DNA of 64,000 nt, from assembly GCF_000003815.2 (NCBI RefSeq), contig NC_049980.1, positions 31,097,127 through 31,161,126 of the forward strand. The letters are read 5' to 3'. Position numbers and translations under genes: made by a program. The notes below the pieces were generated by a model, which saw only the letters and a program-made list of their open reading frames with translations, had not been told where the DNA came from and ran no database searches. This document shows, piece by piece, positions 1-11,044 of the stretch; position 1 is the first letter of the stretch, and each line of letters opens with the position of its first letter. Origin of the DNA: Branchiostoma floridae (lineage: Eukaryota > Chordata > Leptocardii > Amphioxiformes > Branchiostomatidae).

Positions 1-347
1 AACTATGATTTGATATGCAAAGGAGATGGAAAAAGTCCAATGAATAGAAAAAAAGGTCAAATTAAGACAAGTTAAGACGAAGTTGATGCAATGTCTCATT
101 ACGTGACTTTTCTGGTCCGATGGATTTTTCTGAGTACTCCACTAATCTTTTCTTGGAAGAGCGCAAGCATATAAAACCTGGAACGGACAAGGTTATGTAC
201 CTTTAGCTTAAGACGAAGTTGATGCGATGCCCCATAATTTGCTATTTCTGGTCCGATGGATTTTTCTAAGAACACCACTAATCTTTTTCTTGGATGAGCG
301 CCGGCATAAAAAAATCGGAACGAAGAAGGTTATGTACCTTTGGCTTA
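1..347. repeat. Higher-order tandem array, left part
   Basis: This stretch contains two ~137-bp monomers (about 75-204 and 207-347). Each has the landmarks GACGAAGTTGATGC, TCCGATGGATTTTTCTGA, CTTGGAAGAGCGC and GGTTATGTACCTTTGGCTTA. A leader beginning AACTATGATTTGATATGC precedes them and recurs at 3455, 4144 and 4704, so monomers are grouped in higher-order units. The array resumes at 3254 after a LINE insertion. Short ORFs here are by-products of the repeat. No function is visible. Confidence 0.9.
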
Positions 348-3253
348 TCAATCAATCAATCAATCAATCAAAAATGGTTTATTCATTAAAACAAAGTACT
401 TGCAGCCAGGGGCTGAATTGTGACATTGTTTTACATTAAAATCTCTGCTTACTTCAACATACATAAACACTTTCTAGCACGTAATTGCACTTTAAAACAA
501 ATGATCTCGGTATTGCTGTTTACGTGGATAGTTCATTTCACATAAAAACATACGGGATTTACAGTTCGTAAACATTGTCATTCTTTTTCATTCAGTAGCC
601 TTAGCATTGATGGTACAGGACTGTTACGAAATCTTGTAGTGCGGACGGAAGGTACGGTCAATGTTTGTGAATTCCGCAGGTTACGGCCATGCGTCTGACC
701 TCGGGTTTGCGGTACAAGGTGTGCAGTTCTTTCAGACTTCTGCATGCTGGATGCAAACCTACGGCAGAGATTGGTTCTTCTTTCCTCCAGAGTTTCAAGT
801 CCACACTGTTGCAGGGCTGATGTGTAGTCAGTGTAGTTTCGCCCGAGGATTGTTCGGCAGGCACGTCTCTGTACAAGTTCCAAAGTTGCGGTCTGTTTGC
901 GTGTAAGACTGTTGTGGTACACTGGTGCACAGTATTCTAGAATAGGCCTGATAAATCCACAGTACACCGTTACCAAGTCAGCCACCGGTAGTCCGAACGT
1001 CTTGAGTCTACGGAGCATAAACATGCGTTTGTTAGCCTTCTTGGTTGACTCACAGACTTGTTTGTCCCACTTCAGGTTAGACTGCAACCATACTCCAAGT
1101 ACTTTAGCAACTAACACTGTCAGAAGGGGCTTGCCCTCGAGAGTTATGGGTGGAGGGGGTGGTGGGTTCTTCATGAAACACACAGTTAGTACCATACACT
1201 TCTTGGGGTTTAGCATGAGTTGTACGCTGTTGGACCACCGTTCGAGTGAGTCCACTTGGTCCTGGAGGTTTGACTGCTCGCGCACATGTCTGTTTTCGCC
1301 AAGTGATAAGTCGTCTACATATTTCCAGCGATCGTCATGAGATTGACTTGCATCGTTGATCATGCACACGAAGATGACCGGGCCTAGTTTGGTGCCTTGA
1401 GGCACGCCAGCGGTAAGTGTCTCCCAGCCTGACGTGGTAGAACCGTACCGTACTTTCTGTCGCCTTCCTGTCAGGAAGCTAACCATCCATGGCACAATGG
1501 AAGCTCTTGTACCCATGTTCAGAAGTCTACAGATAGCGTGTTGGTGGTTGACAGTATCGAAGGCTTTTGTGAAGTCGGTCAACACTATCCTTCCCATGTT
1601 GCTGCTTGCTTCCGCGCCTTGGTAGAGGAAATGTGTCAGACTCACAAGACAGTGGGTTGTGGAACTTCTCTTGATAGCCCCGAATTGTCGCTGATCAATG
1701 TTCATCCAGATGTCAGATGTTACCCACTTCGCCACAAGGCCTTCGCATATCTTCGCAAAGACTGCCGTTAGGGAAATTGGGCGTAATTTATCCACGACTG
1801 CTGGGAGTTCTTTCGGAATAGGAGCCACTACAGCCTCTTTCCACTGGGTGGGAACGACCCCTTCTCGAAGTGAGGTGTTGAACACGTCTGTTAGTGGGTC
1901 AGCAATCTCACAGGCAAACATTTTCACAAGCCTTGGCGCCACTCCGTCCGGCCCACCGGCCTTGCGAACACTGATGTGACTGAGTTCTTTGTACATTTCC
2001 CAGGGCTGGATCTGTGGTGGTGGAGAAGGCGCTGGTAAGTAGGCGGGCAGGTCTTTGGTGCTTACAGGAGGGGATTGCTGGGACACACTGGACAGGTGCT
2101 TGTTTATCCCATCCGCAACCGCTTTATGGTCCGTAGGGTCGACGTCAGGAACGTAGATAGAAGTGGGTGGCTTTGCGGTGTTACATGCCGACTTCAGTTC
2201 CTTGTACCACTTGGACGGGTTTTCTTGCTTCAACTGTTGCACCTTGTTGACATAGTGGGCTTGCTTCGCGACCTTTATGGAGTGGATGACTTTGTTTCTA
2301 AGTCTCTTCCACGCCTGATCGTTCTGCTCGTTGAAGGCCTTTTGGCGTTTCCGAATCAAGTATTTTATAGCTGGTGTAATCCATGCTTTGTCCGTCGAGT
2401 TCATTTTGACACATTTGGTGGGGAAGAAGTGATCTACGTGCCAAGTTAGGGTTTGGTAGAAAGCGTCCATCTTTCCCTGGGTATCCTCGGCAGTGTACAC
2501 CTCTTGCCAACTGTGTCTCGTGATCCATGTCCCAAAAGCTCTGATGTCGGAGTCCTTTAGTGGTCTGACAAGTCGGGAGTGGGTCTTGCTCTGTGGCTTT
2601 GCCCCGATAGGTGACCATAGAACTGAGTTGTGGTCGCTTAGTCCAACGGGCGCTCCTACTACAGGTGAGCCATACTGAGTGTGAATGTTCGTTATAATTA
2701 CATCAAGTATTGCCTCACCTCGTGTTGGTCGATCAACAACTTGTTTCAGGGCGTTGCCTCGACAGAGAGTCGTCAGGTCTGTGCGATTGAAGTCCCCGAG
2801 AATCACGACCCCGATATCAGGGTATCTTGTCCGCAGGGTGTCAGTAGTGTGAGTTAAGTGTTCAACAAGAAGGGTTTGATGCGGAGAGTCGGGAGGAATG
2901 TAGACACCACAGACCGCAATCGCAGATACTGAACGAGGTAGTCGATGGGGGCGCACCCAAACCCACAGGCATTCTAGTTCTTCGGGCACATGGATGTCAT
3001 TGAGTCCTCGAGAGGGGATGTCTTCACGCACGTAAACCGCTACGCCGCCTCCACGTTGGCCCGATCGGCATTTCAGGAACGCAGAGAATCCCTCCAAGTG
3101 AATAGTTTCTGCTGCATGATCAGTCGATAACCAGGTCTCGGTGGCGACAGCTACCTGGGCTCCGCTGTCCGAAACGACTGCTCCAAACTCGTCCATTTTA
3201 TTGACTAATGAACGGGCATTACAGAGGAAGAAAGATGGGGGGCATCGAATCCT
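348..3253 (-). mobile_element. CR1/L2-like non-LTR retrotransposon, slightly 5'-truncated
   Basis: This is an insertion of about 2.9 kb into the tandem array. The short sequence GCTTA lies on both sides (343-347 and 3254-3258), and joining the flanks restores the array monomer seen intact near 5066-5110. It is therefore read as a 5-bp target-site duplication. Read on the minus strand, the element starts inside the endonuclease domain, carries one long ORF, and has a ~230-bp 3' UTR. It ends in a (TGAT)n tract at 348-370, a short-microsatellite tail typical of CR1/L2-type LINEs rather than poly(A). ORF1 and the 5' UTR are absent, so it is a 5'-truncated copy. The uninterrupted ORF suggests a recent insertion. 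Confidence 0.9.
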
Positions 3254-3337
3254 GCTTAAGTTATGTAACTCCATATAGTTGAAGCTCCTATTACATTTGC
3301 CAGTCATCAGGTCAAAATCTGTGATAAAAGCAAACAA
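578..3337 (-). CDS. LINE ORF2: endonuclease and reverse transcriptase (CR1/L2 type)
   Basis: This 919-residue open frame encodes the enzyme that nicks DNA and copies the LINE RNA at the target site. An apurinic-like endonuclease covers roughly residues 30-245: NARSL at 40-44, catalytic-type TETW around E67, GDFN at 181-184 and SDHN at 234-237. The reverse transcriptase follows. It has RKAGGPDG near 458-464, LTDFTKAFD with the motif A aspartate at 588, AGVPQGTKLGP at 643-653 and KYVDDL with the catalytic aspartates at 675-676. All are intact and there are no internal stops. Residues 1-28 are not LINE sequence: the element boundary at 3253 falls at codon 29, and the upstream codons, including the ATG at 3337, come from the host array. 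The native start is lost, so this is a translatable remnant rather than a proven gene. It belongs to the CR1/L2 group by motif style; the exact clade is uncertain. Confidence 0.9.
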   Translation of the reverse strand: MFAFITDFDLMTGKCNRSFNYMELHNLSRIRCPPSFFLCNARSLVNKMDEFGAVVSDSGAQVAVATETWLSTDHAAETIHLEGFSAFLKCRSGQRGGGVAVYVREDIPSRGLNDIHVPEELECLWVWVRPHRLPRSVSAIAVCGVYIPPDSPHQTLLVEHLTHTTDTLRTRYPDIGVVILGDFNRTDLTTLCRGNALKQVVDRPTRGEAILDVIITNIHTQYGSPVVGAPVGLSDHNSVLWSPIGAKPQSKTHSRLVRPLKDSDIRAFGTWITRHSWQEVYTAEDTQGKMDAFYQTLTWHVDHFFPTKCVKMNSTDKAWITPAIKYLIRKRQKAFNEQNDQAWKRLRNKVIHSIKVAKQAHYVNKVQQLKQENPSKWYKELKSACNTAKPPTSIYVPDVDPTDHKAVADGINKHLSSVSQQSPPVSTKDLPAYLPAPSPPPQIQPWEMYKELSHISVRKAGGPDGVAPRLVKMFACEIADPLTDVFNTSLREGVVPTQWKEAVVAPIPKELPAVVDKLRPISLTAVFAKICEGLVAKWVTSDIWMNIDQRQFGAIKRSSTTHCLVSLTHFLYQGAEASSNMGRIVLTDFTKAFDTVNHQHAICRLLNMGTRASIVPWMVSFLTGRRQKVRYGSTTSGWETLTAGVPQGTKLGPVIFVCMINDASQSHDDRWKYVDDLSLGENRHVREQSNLQDQVDSLERWSNSVQLMLNPKKCMVLTVCFMKNPPPPPPITLEGKPLLTVLVAKVLGVWLQSNLKWDKQVCESTKKANKRMFMLRRLKTFGLPVADLVTVYCGFIRPILEYCAPVYHNSLTRKQTATLELVQRRACRTILGRNYTDYTSALQQCGLETLEERRTNLCRRFASSMQKSERTAHLVPQTRGQTHGRNLRNSQTLTVPSVRTTRFRNSPVPSMLRLLNEKE

Positions 3338-5420
3338 ATAGCGAGCAACTAGATATGATTTTGGAAACTGCCGTACGTCAGATGTTTCGAATGAAATTCG
3401 TTATCCTTCTACTGACACTGAAGAGATCGTGTTGGAGAGCGGGTTTTATATTATAACTATGATTTGATATGCAAAGGAGATGAAGCCAAGTTTAAGAAGT
3501 CCAATAAATAGGAAACAAAGGTAACGTTAAGATGTTAATTAAGTTAAGACGAAGATGGTGCAATGACTCATAACTTTTTTTTTCTACTCCGATGGATTTT
3601 TCTGCGAAAAGTACTAATATTTTACTTGGAAGAGCGCCAAGATAAAAAAAACTGGAACGGACAAGGTTATGTACTTTTGGCTTAAGACGAAGTTGATGCA
3701 ATGGCCCATTACGTGCCTTTTCTGGTCCGATGGATTTTCTGAGAACGCCACTAATCTTTTTCTTGGACGAGCGCCAACATGAAAAATCGGAATGGACAGG
3801 GTTATGTACCTTTGGCTTAAGACGAAGTTGGTGCAATGGCCCATAACGTGCCTTAACTGATCCGATGGATTTTTCTGAGAACACTACTAATCTTTTTCGT
3901 TGAAGAGCGCCAGCATAAAAAACATCGGAACGGTCAGGGTTATGTACGTTTGGCCTAAGATAAGTTTCTATTATATTTGCCAGTCATCAGGCAAACCTCT
4001 GTCACCCCAAAAAAACAAATAGCAAGCAACTAGATATGATTTTGGAAACTGTCAGACGTGAAAAGTTCAGCCGTTTCGGATTAAAGCCGTTATCCTTCAT
4101 TACTGACACTGAAGAGATATTGTTGGAGAACAGGTTTTATATCATAACTATGATTTTATATGCAAAGGAGATGGAAAAAGTTTTAAAGTCCAATGAATAG
4201 AAAAAAGGTCAAGTTAAGACAAGTTAAGACGAAATGGTGCAATGACCCATAACTTGTTTGTTTTTTCTGCTTCGATGGATTTTTCTGAAAAACTACTAAT
4301 CTTTTACTTGGAAGAGCGCCAGGATTAAAAAAAAATTGGAACGGCCAAGGTTATGTACGTTTGGCTTAAGACGAAGTTGGTGCAATGGCCCATAACGTGC
4401 CTTTTCTGATCCGATGGATTTTCTGAGAACACCACTAATCTTTTTCTTGGACGAGCGCCAACATGAAAACATCGGAACGGACAACGTTATGTACGTTTGG
4501 CTTAAGTTAATTTGCGCCATATCGCTATTTGTTATATTTGCCATTCCTTAGGCCAAACTCTGTGATCCCCGAAAAAAATAGCGAGCAATTAGTTATGATT
4601 TTGGAAACTGCCGTCCGTGACTCGGTCAGAGGTTTCGGATGAAATTCGTTATCCTTCATTACTGACACTGAAGAGATCTTGTTGGGGAGCAGATTTTATA
4701 TTATAACTATGATTTGATATTGAAAGGAGATTTAAAAGTTTTAAAAGTCCAATGATTAGAAAAAAAGGTAAAGTTAAGACAAGTTAAGGCGAAGTTGATG
4801 CAATGGTCCATGACGTGCTTTTTCTGGTCCGATGGATTTTTCTGAGAACACCACTAATCTTTTTTCTAGGAAGAGCGCCAGCACAAAAAAATCAGGACGG
4901 CCAAGGTTATGTACGTTTGGCTTAAGGTTATGTACGTTTGGCTTAAGACGAAGCTGATGCAATGGCCCATAATGTGTTATTTCCGATCCGATGCATTTTT
5001 CTGAGAAAAATACTAATCATTTACTTGGAAGAGCGCCAGCATAAAAACATCGGAACGATCAAGGTTATGTACCTTTGGCTTAAGGTGAGTTGCGCCATAT
5101 AGTTAAAGCGCCTGTTATATTTGCCTGTCATCAAGTGACGTTGATTCTATTATACGGTCAACAACCTCTGTGGGTCTTTTTCTTGGAAGAGCGCCAGCTA
5201 ACAAAACGGAACGGACAAGATTATGTACTTTTGGCTAACGATAACTAGCGCCATATAGTTAAAGCGCCTATTATATTTGCCAGTCATCGAGTGACGTTGA
5301 TTCGATTATACGGTTAACAACATCTGTGGTCTTTTTCTTGGAACAGCGCCAGCATGAAAATCAGAACATTTGTGTACGCTTGGCTTAAGATAAGCTGCAC
5401 CATATGGCTAAAGCTTCTAT
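3254..5420. repeat. Higher-order tandem array, right part
   Basis: The array continues from the LINE insertion point. Leaders at 3455, 4144 and 4704 start units of about 689 and 560 bp, holding two or three ~137-bp monomers. Between monomer blocks lies a linker with GCCAGTCATCAGG, then GCAACTAGATATGATTTTGG, then a degenerate hammerhead-like hairpin on the minus strand (GTTTC at 3384, 4073 and 4632). After about 5090 the units shorten and decay. Small minus-strand ORFs within it are the same monomer read repeatedly and are not proteins. Confidence 0.9.
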
Positions 5421-5559
5421 TGTATTTGCCAGCCATTGGCCACGTTGCGATAATGGTCAGGACTTAAAGAAAGGAAATGTTCCCTTTGAGCGCTCGAGCC
5501 TTTATTATTTATTACCTGCATGTATGCAGGTATGGTTTTGATGCTGGTGGGAACTTTTC

Positions 5560-6165
5560 GGTAGCCGGGGATGTAGGGCGCTGTATCTCGTGAACGGATG
5601 GTGCGAGCACGACGATTTTTGGTACGTGGGTTGGGGGTGGTAGCCTAACACTCAGGTTTGATTTTGGGCCTCCTGGCGTTTGAACTTGACATTGCAGGTG
5701 GCATTTTTGGTGTTTTTGGGGCACTTTTGGCGCTGTGTGTCCGGAACGATACGCGCGATTGCGACGATTTTTGGTGCATGGGTGGGGGGTTGTTGCCTGT
5801 TGCCTAGGATTGACTTTGGGCCTTGTCGCGTTTGAACTTGACCCGGCAGGTCGAATTTTGTGTCCGAGAGGGGTGTTTCCGGAGTTATATCTTCTGAACG
5901 GCTGGTGCTGGCGCAATGATATTTGGCACATGTGTCGGCGGTGGCTGAATAATGCTCAATTTTGATTTTGGCACCCTTGGTGCTTGAACTTGACATTTTA
6001 GGTTACCTTTTGTGCGGGCACGGGGCGTGCGCTGTATCTCCGGAACGCAAGGTACCATTGTGTTGCTATTTGGTACGTGAGTTGTTTGTGGTGTCCTGGT
6101 GGTCAGGTTTGATTTTGGGCCTCCTAGTGCTTGAACTTGATACTGTATAGGTTGACCCTGTTTTT
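5560..6165. repeat. Tandem array of ~155-bp units
   Basis: Four diverged copies share GTTTGATTTTGGGCCTCCT, then a GAACTTGACATT block, a variable TTTTTGTG block, CTGTATCTCCGGAACG and GATTTTTGGTACGTGGGT. The same phrases recur singly at 35130-35280 and 54600-54700, so this is a local amplification of a dispersed repeat. No coding potential is evident. Confidence 0.8.
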
Positions 6166-6432
6166 GTGTGGTTGGGGCATCCTCCCAATATCTGCTTGGT
6201 TTTAAAAACAGATTATGGTTGGGTGTAGAACCATCATCTGGCCTGGGCCACCTTCAATGTATCAGGTTACTTAGTGGCACTGACAGTTTGCCAGATGACG
6301 GGAGTGTACAAGATTATATATCTGTTGGTCAGGTATAATTGGAGTTTGCTTATTACTCTTTGTGGTGTTTCTAGAGCTGTATAGTACTGAGTTTTAAGTT
6401 TCGGTACAAGTTCCTTTACCCTGTTGGCAATC

Positions 6433-6516
6433 ATGGTTGAACTTGAACTTAAACAGAAGAAGATGCAATTTTCTAATGTGGAGGAGAACTGTATAGAGTG
6501 TGGGCATAAGAGAAAG
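6433..6516 (+). CDS. Candidate short coding exon with C-x2-C-H motif
   Basis: An ATG at 6433 opens 28 codons (MVELELKQKK, then MQFSNVEENCIECGHKRK) that run directly into a good splice donor, GTATGT, at 6517. The CxxC-G-H cluster and the lysine-rich composition look more protein-like than surrounding DNA, and this stretch is not obviously part of a repeat. I do not recognise the family, and I found no convincing downstream partner exon before the 8.3-kb minisatellite. It could be the first exon of an unseen gene or a chance ORF. Confidence 0.25.
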
Positions 6517-8321
6517 GTATGTGTATGATTTGTCCTGTGTTTCTTTTTGTTTCTTTGGTAATGCCATTTCCATACTGTATACAGGTAATTTGTTGTTTTG
6601 GGCTAGTCATATTCGCTTGGTTTTTGGGCCTGCTTAATCTATGGTACAGGCAGGGTTAAGTGGTGGAGGCTTAGCTTTGTTCTGTTTTAAATTCAGTATC
6701 GTTGGTTGCATTTTGTCGCGGCAAATATATGATGAAATTCCCCTTCTAAGCAACTGCTCATTGGTTTGCGGGGATGTTTGCTGGGTGTTTGCTCTGACTA
6801 CAACAGCTTCTGAACTTTTCAAAGCTTCCATTGCCAGTAGTCTGTGTAACACAAACTCCGCTGTCCAGGGCTGTAACTGGCCCCTCCCCGCGGGCCGGCG
6901 GATGTTTGGCGGGCTGCTATAAGCGAGATTTAATCAGGCTACATTGCCAGCAGCTTGCCATCTATAAATGGGATTGACAAGGACATTTGTCATAGTAAAT
7001 TATGCTGTTAAATTTGGCTTAGATACTACAGGAGATTTAGGTTTGGGTTGGATGGATTGAATGAAAATATCATACCACCCTGGGGACTAACTGTTGCTGC
7101 TGCATGGGGGCTACCACTATTCATATTGTCTAATGTCTATGGAACTACAGATAAAAGTATCATTGGTCAAATTATGCAAGTAACATTCCGATGTCAAGTG
7201 AATAACACCCCAGAAATAAATCTTTAATGAATATCATTGGAAGAACACAAACCAAGGAGACTTAGCAGCTGCATTAGGTCAGTACATTGAAATAGGAAGA
7301 TATTAGTATATCATGTGACAGAGTAACTACATGTGCATGGGCCATCTGAGACAAAAAAAGGTAGCGTCTCAACAACTTCAAAGTACTGTGGTTGGTTACA
7401 TACTTAAGAAATCCAAAATAAGTAATGTTCATCCATGTCCAAACTTACAAATTCAGAAAATGGAATTTCAGAGTCAGACTTTTGCATGGTGCACAACCAA
7501 CACGGTAAAAAGCTCATTTTTCCAACCACGTACCACAGACAAAAAGGCAAAAATACCCAATAGGTCTACAGAAACCCAATACATTTCATGCAGGCCTGAG
7601 GTCTACGAACTCTTGTCTATTTCTGTTTTCTCTATACAGGGTTGACACACTCAGTAATTTGCGCACTGCTTTCCAGACGTGCCCTGTACATAATAACATA
7701 CACTAAAAGCATAACAAAGAAACAGATAAACTAAACAATGAAAGAAAAAACAAAGTAACAATATATACATAAACATAAATCAAAATCGCAACTCAATAAT
7801 CAAAGTCAGTGCCGGGTCAGGAGGTCAGGGGTCAGCAGTGATTACCGTTTCTTAGCAGTTTTTTGAACGACAGTGCAGAAATTTCCTACGGCCAGATTCA
7901 AGTCTAACTTTAGGCACTTGTAGCGATAAGTTTGAATTAAGCCTTGTTGCGTATGCGTGAGATTTTCTATTAAATATCTGTAAGTACTCTGGTTCCCTTT
8001 GTGAAATCCGAATGGTCAGAAAAGTTGGACACATGACCAAACACACAGACTATGGCACACGGTGCCAAAGAACAGCAAATATTCTTCACTGATGTTGATT
8101 TGGTTTGGTTTATTCGGATGTTTAGGGAGAAATACAGCCTTTCGATTTCATACATATCATGGAATCAACAAGTTCTCTTGCTAGTACTTCAACACTTTCT
8201 GACTAGGCATCAAACAGGGCGTTTTGACTATGGGACTCGATGTTGTGGGTTTTTAGGATTTTGTCTTAGCTACCCTTTGTCCTAATTCAAATATTTTTTG
8301 CAGTCAAAGTTACCGCCCTGT
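6517..8321. other. Unique-looking DNA, no gene recognised
   Basis: I see no long ORF with recognisable protein motifs. A small GC-rich patch lies near 6880-6915. Open frames at 6641-6922 and 7331-7645 show no domain or clear splice context. The stretch could be intron if the 6433 exon is real. Confidence 0.5.
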
Positions 8322-8815
8322 TGCACATATCCAAGCATGACCTTCCAAATTTCTCCAGACCATGGTTGGGTGACAAGCCCCTGTCACACATAGCCGACCA
8401 TAGCCTCTCCAACCTCCCCCCAGACTATGGCTGTGAGTTATTCCCCTTTCAGACATAGGCATTATCACCCTAGCTTCTCCAAACAGTTGTTGGTAGTTAA
8501 GCACGTGTCACACGTAGCCGACCATGGTCTACCGACCTTCTCCATACCATGCATATGGCTGTGAGTTATTCCCCTTTCAGACATAGCCATTACCTCCATA
8601 CCTTCTCCACACGATGGTTGGGAGTTAAGCACGTTTCCGACATAGCAGACCACGGCCTCCCTAGCTTCTACACACAATTGTTGAGAGTTCAGTCCGTGTC
8701 TCACGTAGCCTACCATGGCCTCCCAACCTTCTCCAGACTATGGTTGGGAGCTAAGCACGTGTCAGACATAGCCGACAATGGCCTCCCAACATTCTCCAGA
8801 TCATAGTTGGCATTA
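8322..8815 (-). repeat. Minisatellite array, diverged, inverse orientation
   Basis: This holds about eight diverged copies of a ~61-63 bp unit with landmarks TGTCACACATAGCCGACCAT, CCTCCCAACCTTCTCCAGA and TATGGTTGGGAG. It is the reverse complement of the unit at 17422-18386. Copies are less alike than in that array, so it is older or less homogenised. Both-strand ORFs arise because the unit is often a multiple of three. Confidence 0.9.
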
Positions 8816-8949
8816 AGTCGCAACCGTGAGCATGTGTGGTTGGCGCATCCTCCTACTCACGGTCCCCAACGGCTAGCTGACTCAGCCTATGGGACCCTGC
8901 CATCTCATGGCCTACCATCGGTTACTATGGTTGTCGCCACAAACCAGCG

Positions 8950-9115
8950 GTCAGCCAATCAGAGAATAGGCATTTTTTGGGCTTTCTGTTTACGAAAGCC
9001 ATCTCGCAAAGGCCGCTGAGAAGCTATCAGCCAATCATGTTACGTCTTACATAGCACCATCCTGCTACGCCCAATCCCCAACGGCTGACTGCCCATATAA
9101 GGGTAAGCTCATTAA
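8950..9115 (+). promoter_or_regulatory. Promoter-like cluster: three CCAAT boxes and a TATA box
   Basis: CCAAT boxes occur at about 8956 (AGCCAATCAGAG), 9031 (AGCCAATCATG) and 9070 (CCCAATCCCC), followed by CATATAAGG near 9094. Order and spacing are those of a TATA-type RNA polymerase II promoter. No coding exon follows within 1.5 kb, so it may belong to a decayed retroelement or pseudogene. The call rests on motifs only. Confidence 0.35.
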
Positions 9116-9875
9116 TATCCATAAGCAGGTCGGCTAGAAACTGCTCTGTGTGCATCAGAAAGCAGAGGTGACCCCAATGAGTTTGGACACGACTGTGGGT
9201 CCCTCAGTGTAGGAGAATGGGTTGGCAAGGTTGCCAACTAGTCTTTAAAGGTCGTCTGCGCCAGCTAACTACAAAGTTTGACAAATAGAAGTCGGGAAGG
9301 TCATATTCTGCTTGGTCATGATCAAAGCAGCAAACTGGATTTAGCATAGAATATAACTTTGACTTTGACTTTAACCTAGGCTCCTCTCAACCCAGCGCCG
9401 ATCAAAGCCGTGAGAATGCCCTGAATGTGCGACAGGGGCTTTTCTCTGCCGTTGTGGGTTTCTTGTGATACTTTTGAAACTTTGAAAATTAAAAAAAGGC
9501 ATGACGAATTAAGATCATAAATATGTGATTTTTGCAGTTCTCCCTCGACATGGGCCTCAAATACTAGTACATCCGTGACCCTACATTAGGCCTAGGTCCC
9601 ATCTCCAAGCCCGGCCCCGGCCGAGGTGTTTGCGGAAACGGAAAATAAAAGTGTTTATCAAGGAATATTCACATATTATGCTCATGGCTATTTTTCTACG
9701 TTCTGTGTGCTATGTAGCCTTTTATATCGTAGTTTTCGCTTTTGAAATCTACCGGCCGGGCCCCGGGTTGGGAATTGGAACCTAACCTTTACTTTATCAA
9801 CTTCTAAGTTGACCTTTTGCGCAGATCCTATCTTGCCCATCTAGAGCACTCAAAGCACATCTAGAATAAGTTCTT

Positions 9876-10480
9876 GACCAAATCTCAAAGTTCACAGCAC
9901 TTAAGCACACGGTCCTGGACTGGATCCAACCGCAGTATTCACACGAAAGCCGGGTACTCTGTATAAAATATCAGCTGCAAGGGGAAAAAATAACCACTCA
10001 CTCTTTTCAGAAGATCTCTTCTGCGATTTTATTAATATTTTTTTTACTAAAAGACCACCAGCATAAAAGATTGGAATAGACAGTTGATAACTTGCAAATA
10101 AACGTCTTATTATGAAATCGTGAAAAAAATGATAACTTTTTCACGCCATACTTCGGTACAGTATGGACTAAAGCACGTGACCGGAAGCGGCAGAGACATT
10201 ACTCAGACGTGCGAACAGGTCAGTTGACCAAATCTCAAAGTTCACAACACTTAAGTACATGGTCCTGGACTGGACCCAACCGCAGTAATCACACAAAGGC
10301 CAGGTACTCGCTATGAAATGTCACTCCTTTCAGGTCTGAAGATCTCTCCTGCAATTCAATCAATCTATTTTTTACTAAAAGACCAGCAGCATAAAATATT
10401 GGAACAGACGGTTGAAGGTTGATTACTTTTTCACGGTATGGTATGGACGTGACCGGAAGCGACAGAGACACTACACTGAG
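9876..10480. repeat. Direct duplication of ~300 bp
   Basis: Segment 9876-10217 is repeated at 10218-10480. Both start CCAAATCTCAAAGTTCACA and contain GGTCCTGGACTGGA, AAAAGACCA, a CAGCATAAAA block and GTGACCGGAAGCG, with about 85% likeness by eye. The AGCGCCAGCATAAAA-type block relates it distantly to the 1-5.4 kb array. Confidence 0.75.
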
Positions 10481-10494
10481 GCCCTATACTGCCC

Positions 10495-10807
10495 ATGTCA
10501 AGTAATTGTGGAGCATTTTTTTATATTTCATACATGCATTCTGTTTTTAGAAAAAAAGGCAGTTGCTAAGACGACTTCAACTACTGTTATCTCAAAACTC
10601 CTAAGCCACCCCGTACTTCAATAAGACTAAAGCAATCGTGGACATTCTTTATAAGTTTAGCTTTCTTACATTCGACAAAAAAGGCAGCAGCAATAATATA
10701 TTCAACTACTATTACCACGTAAAATCTAAGTCACGACGTACTGTGATAAACTTAATTATGGAGCTTTTTTGGGGTACTTTATGATTTCGCAAGAGGTAAC
10801 TGCAATT
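10495..10807. repeat. ~110-bp tandem repeat interrupted by the L1-like insertion
   Basis: Successive units contain AAAAAAGGCAG, CTTCAACTACT and AACTCCTAAG or AAATCTAAG. The third unit breaks off at 10807 and resumes at 15103-15190 (GGTTTCTTCAACTATAAC), which fixes the limits of the intervening insertion. Confidence 0.75.
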
Positions 10808-11044
10808 AGTTGTAATGTATTATTTCATTATCATCATTTGTTTGATTTATATTGAGTTGATATCATTTGCAATAGCAACCATCACTATACTAATACAAAT
10901 TATGATTCATGACGTTGCATTTACTTGTTTGATTATTACTGAGTTGGCTTTTGTTATTTTGGCAACTATCATTGAACTTAACACCTGTTATTATTGCACA
11001 TTATCCTACTGTTTCTGCTTGAGCTAACAACAGTTAAGTTTGAT

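Noticed and set aside
1-5420. CRISPR array
   Set aside because: Units are long, diverged and without unique spacers; this is eukaryotic satellite DNA.
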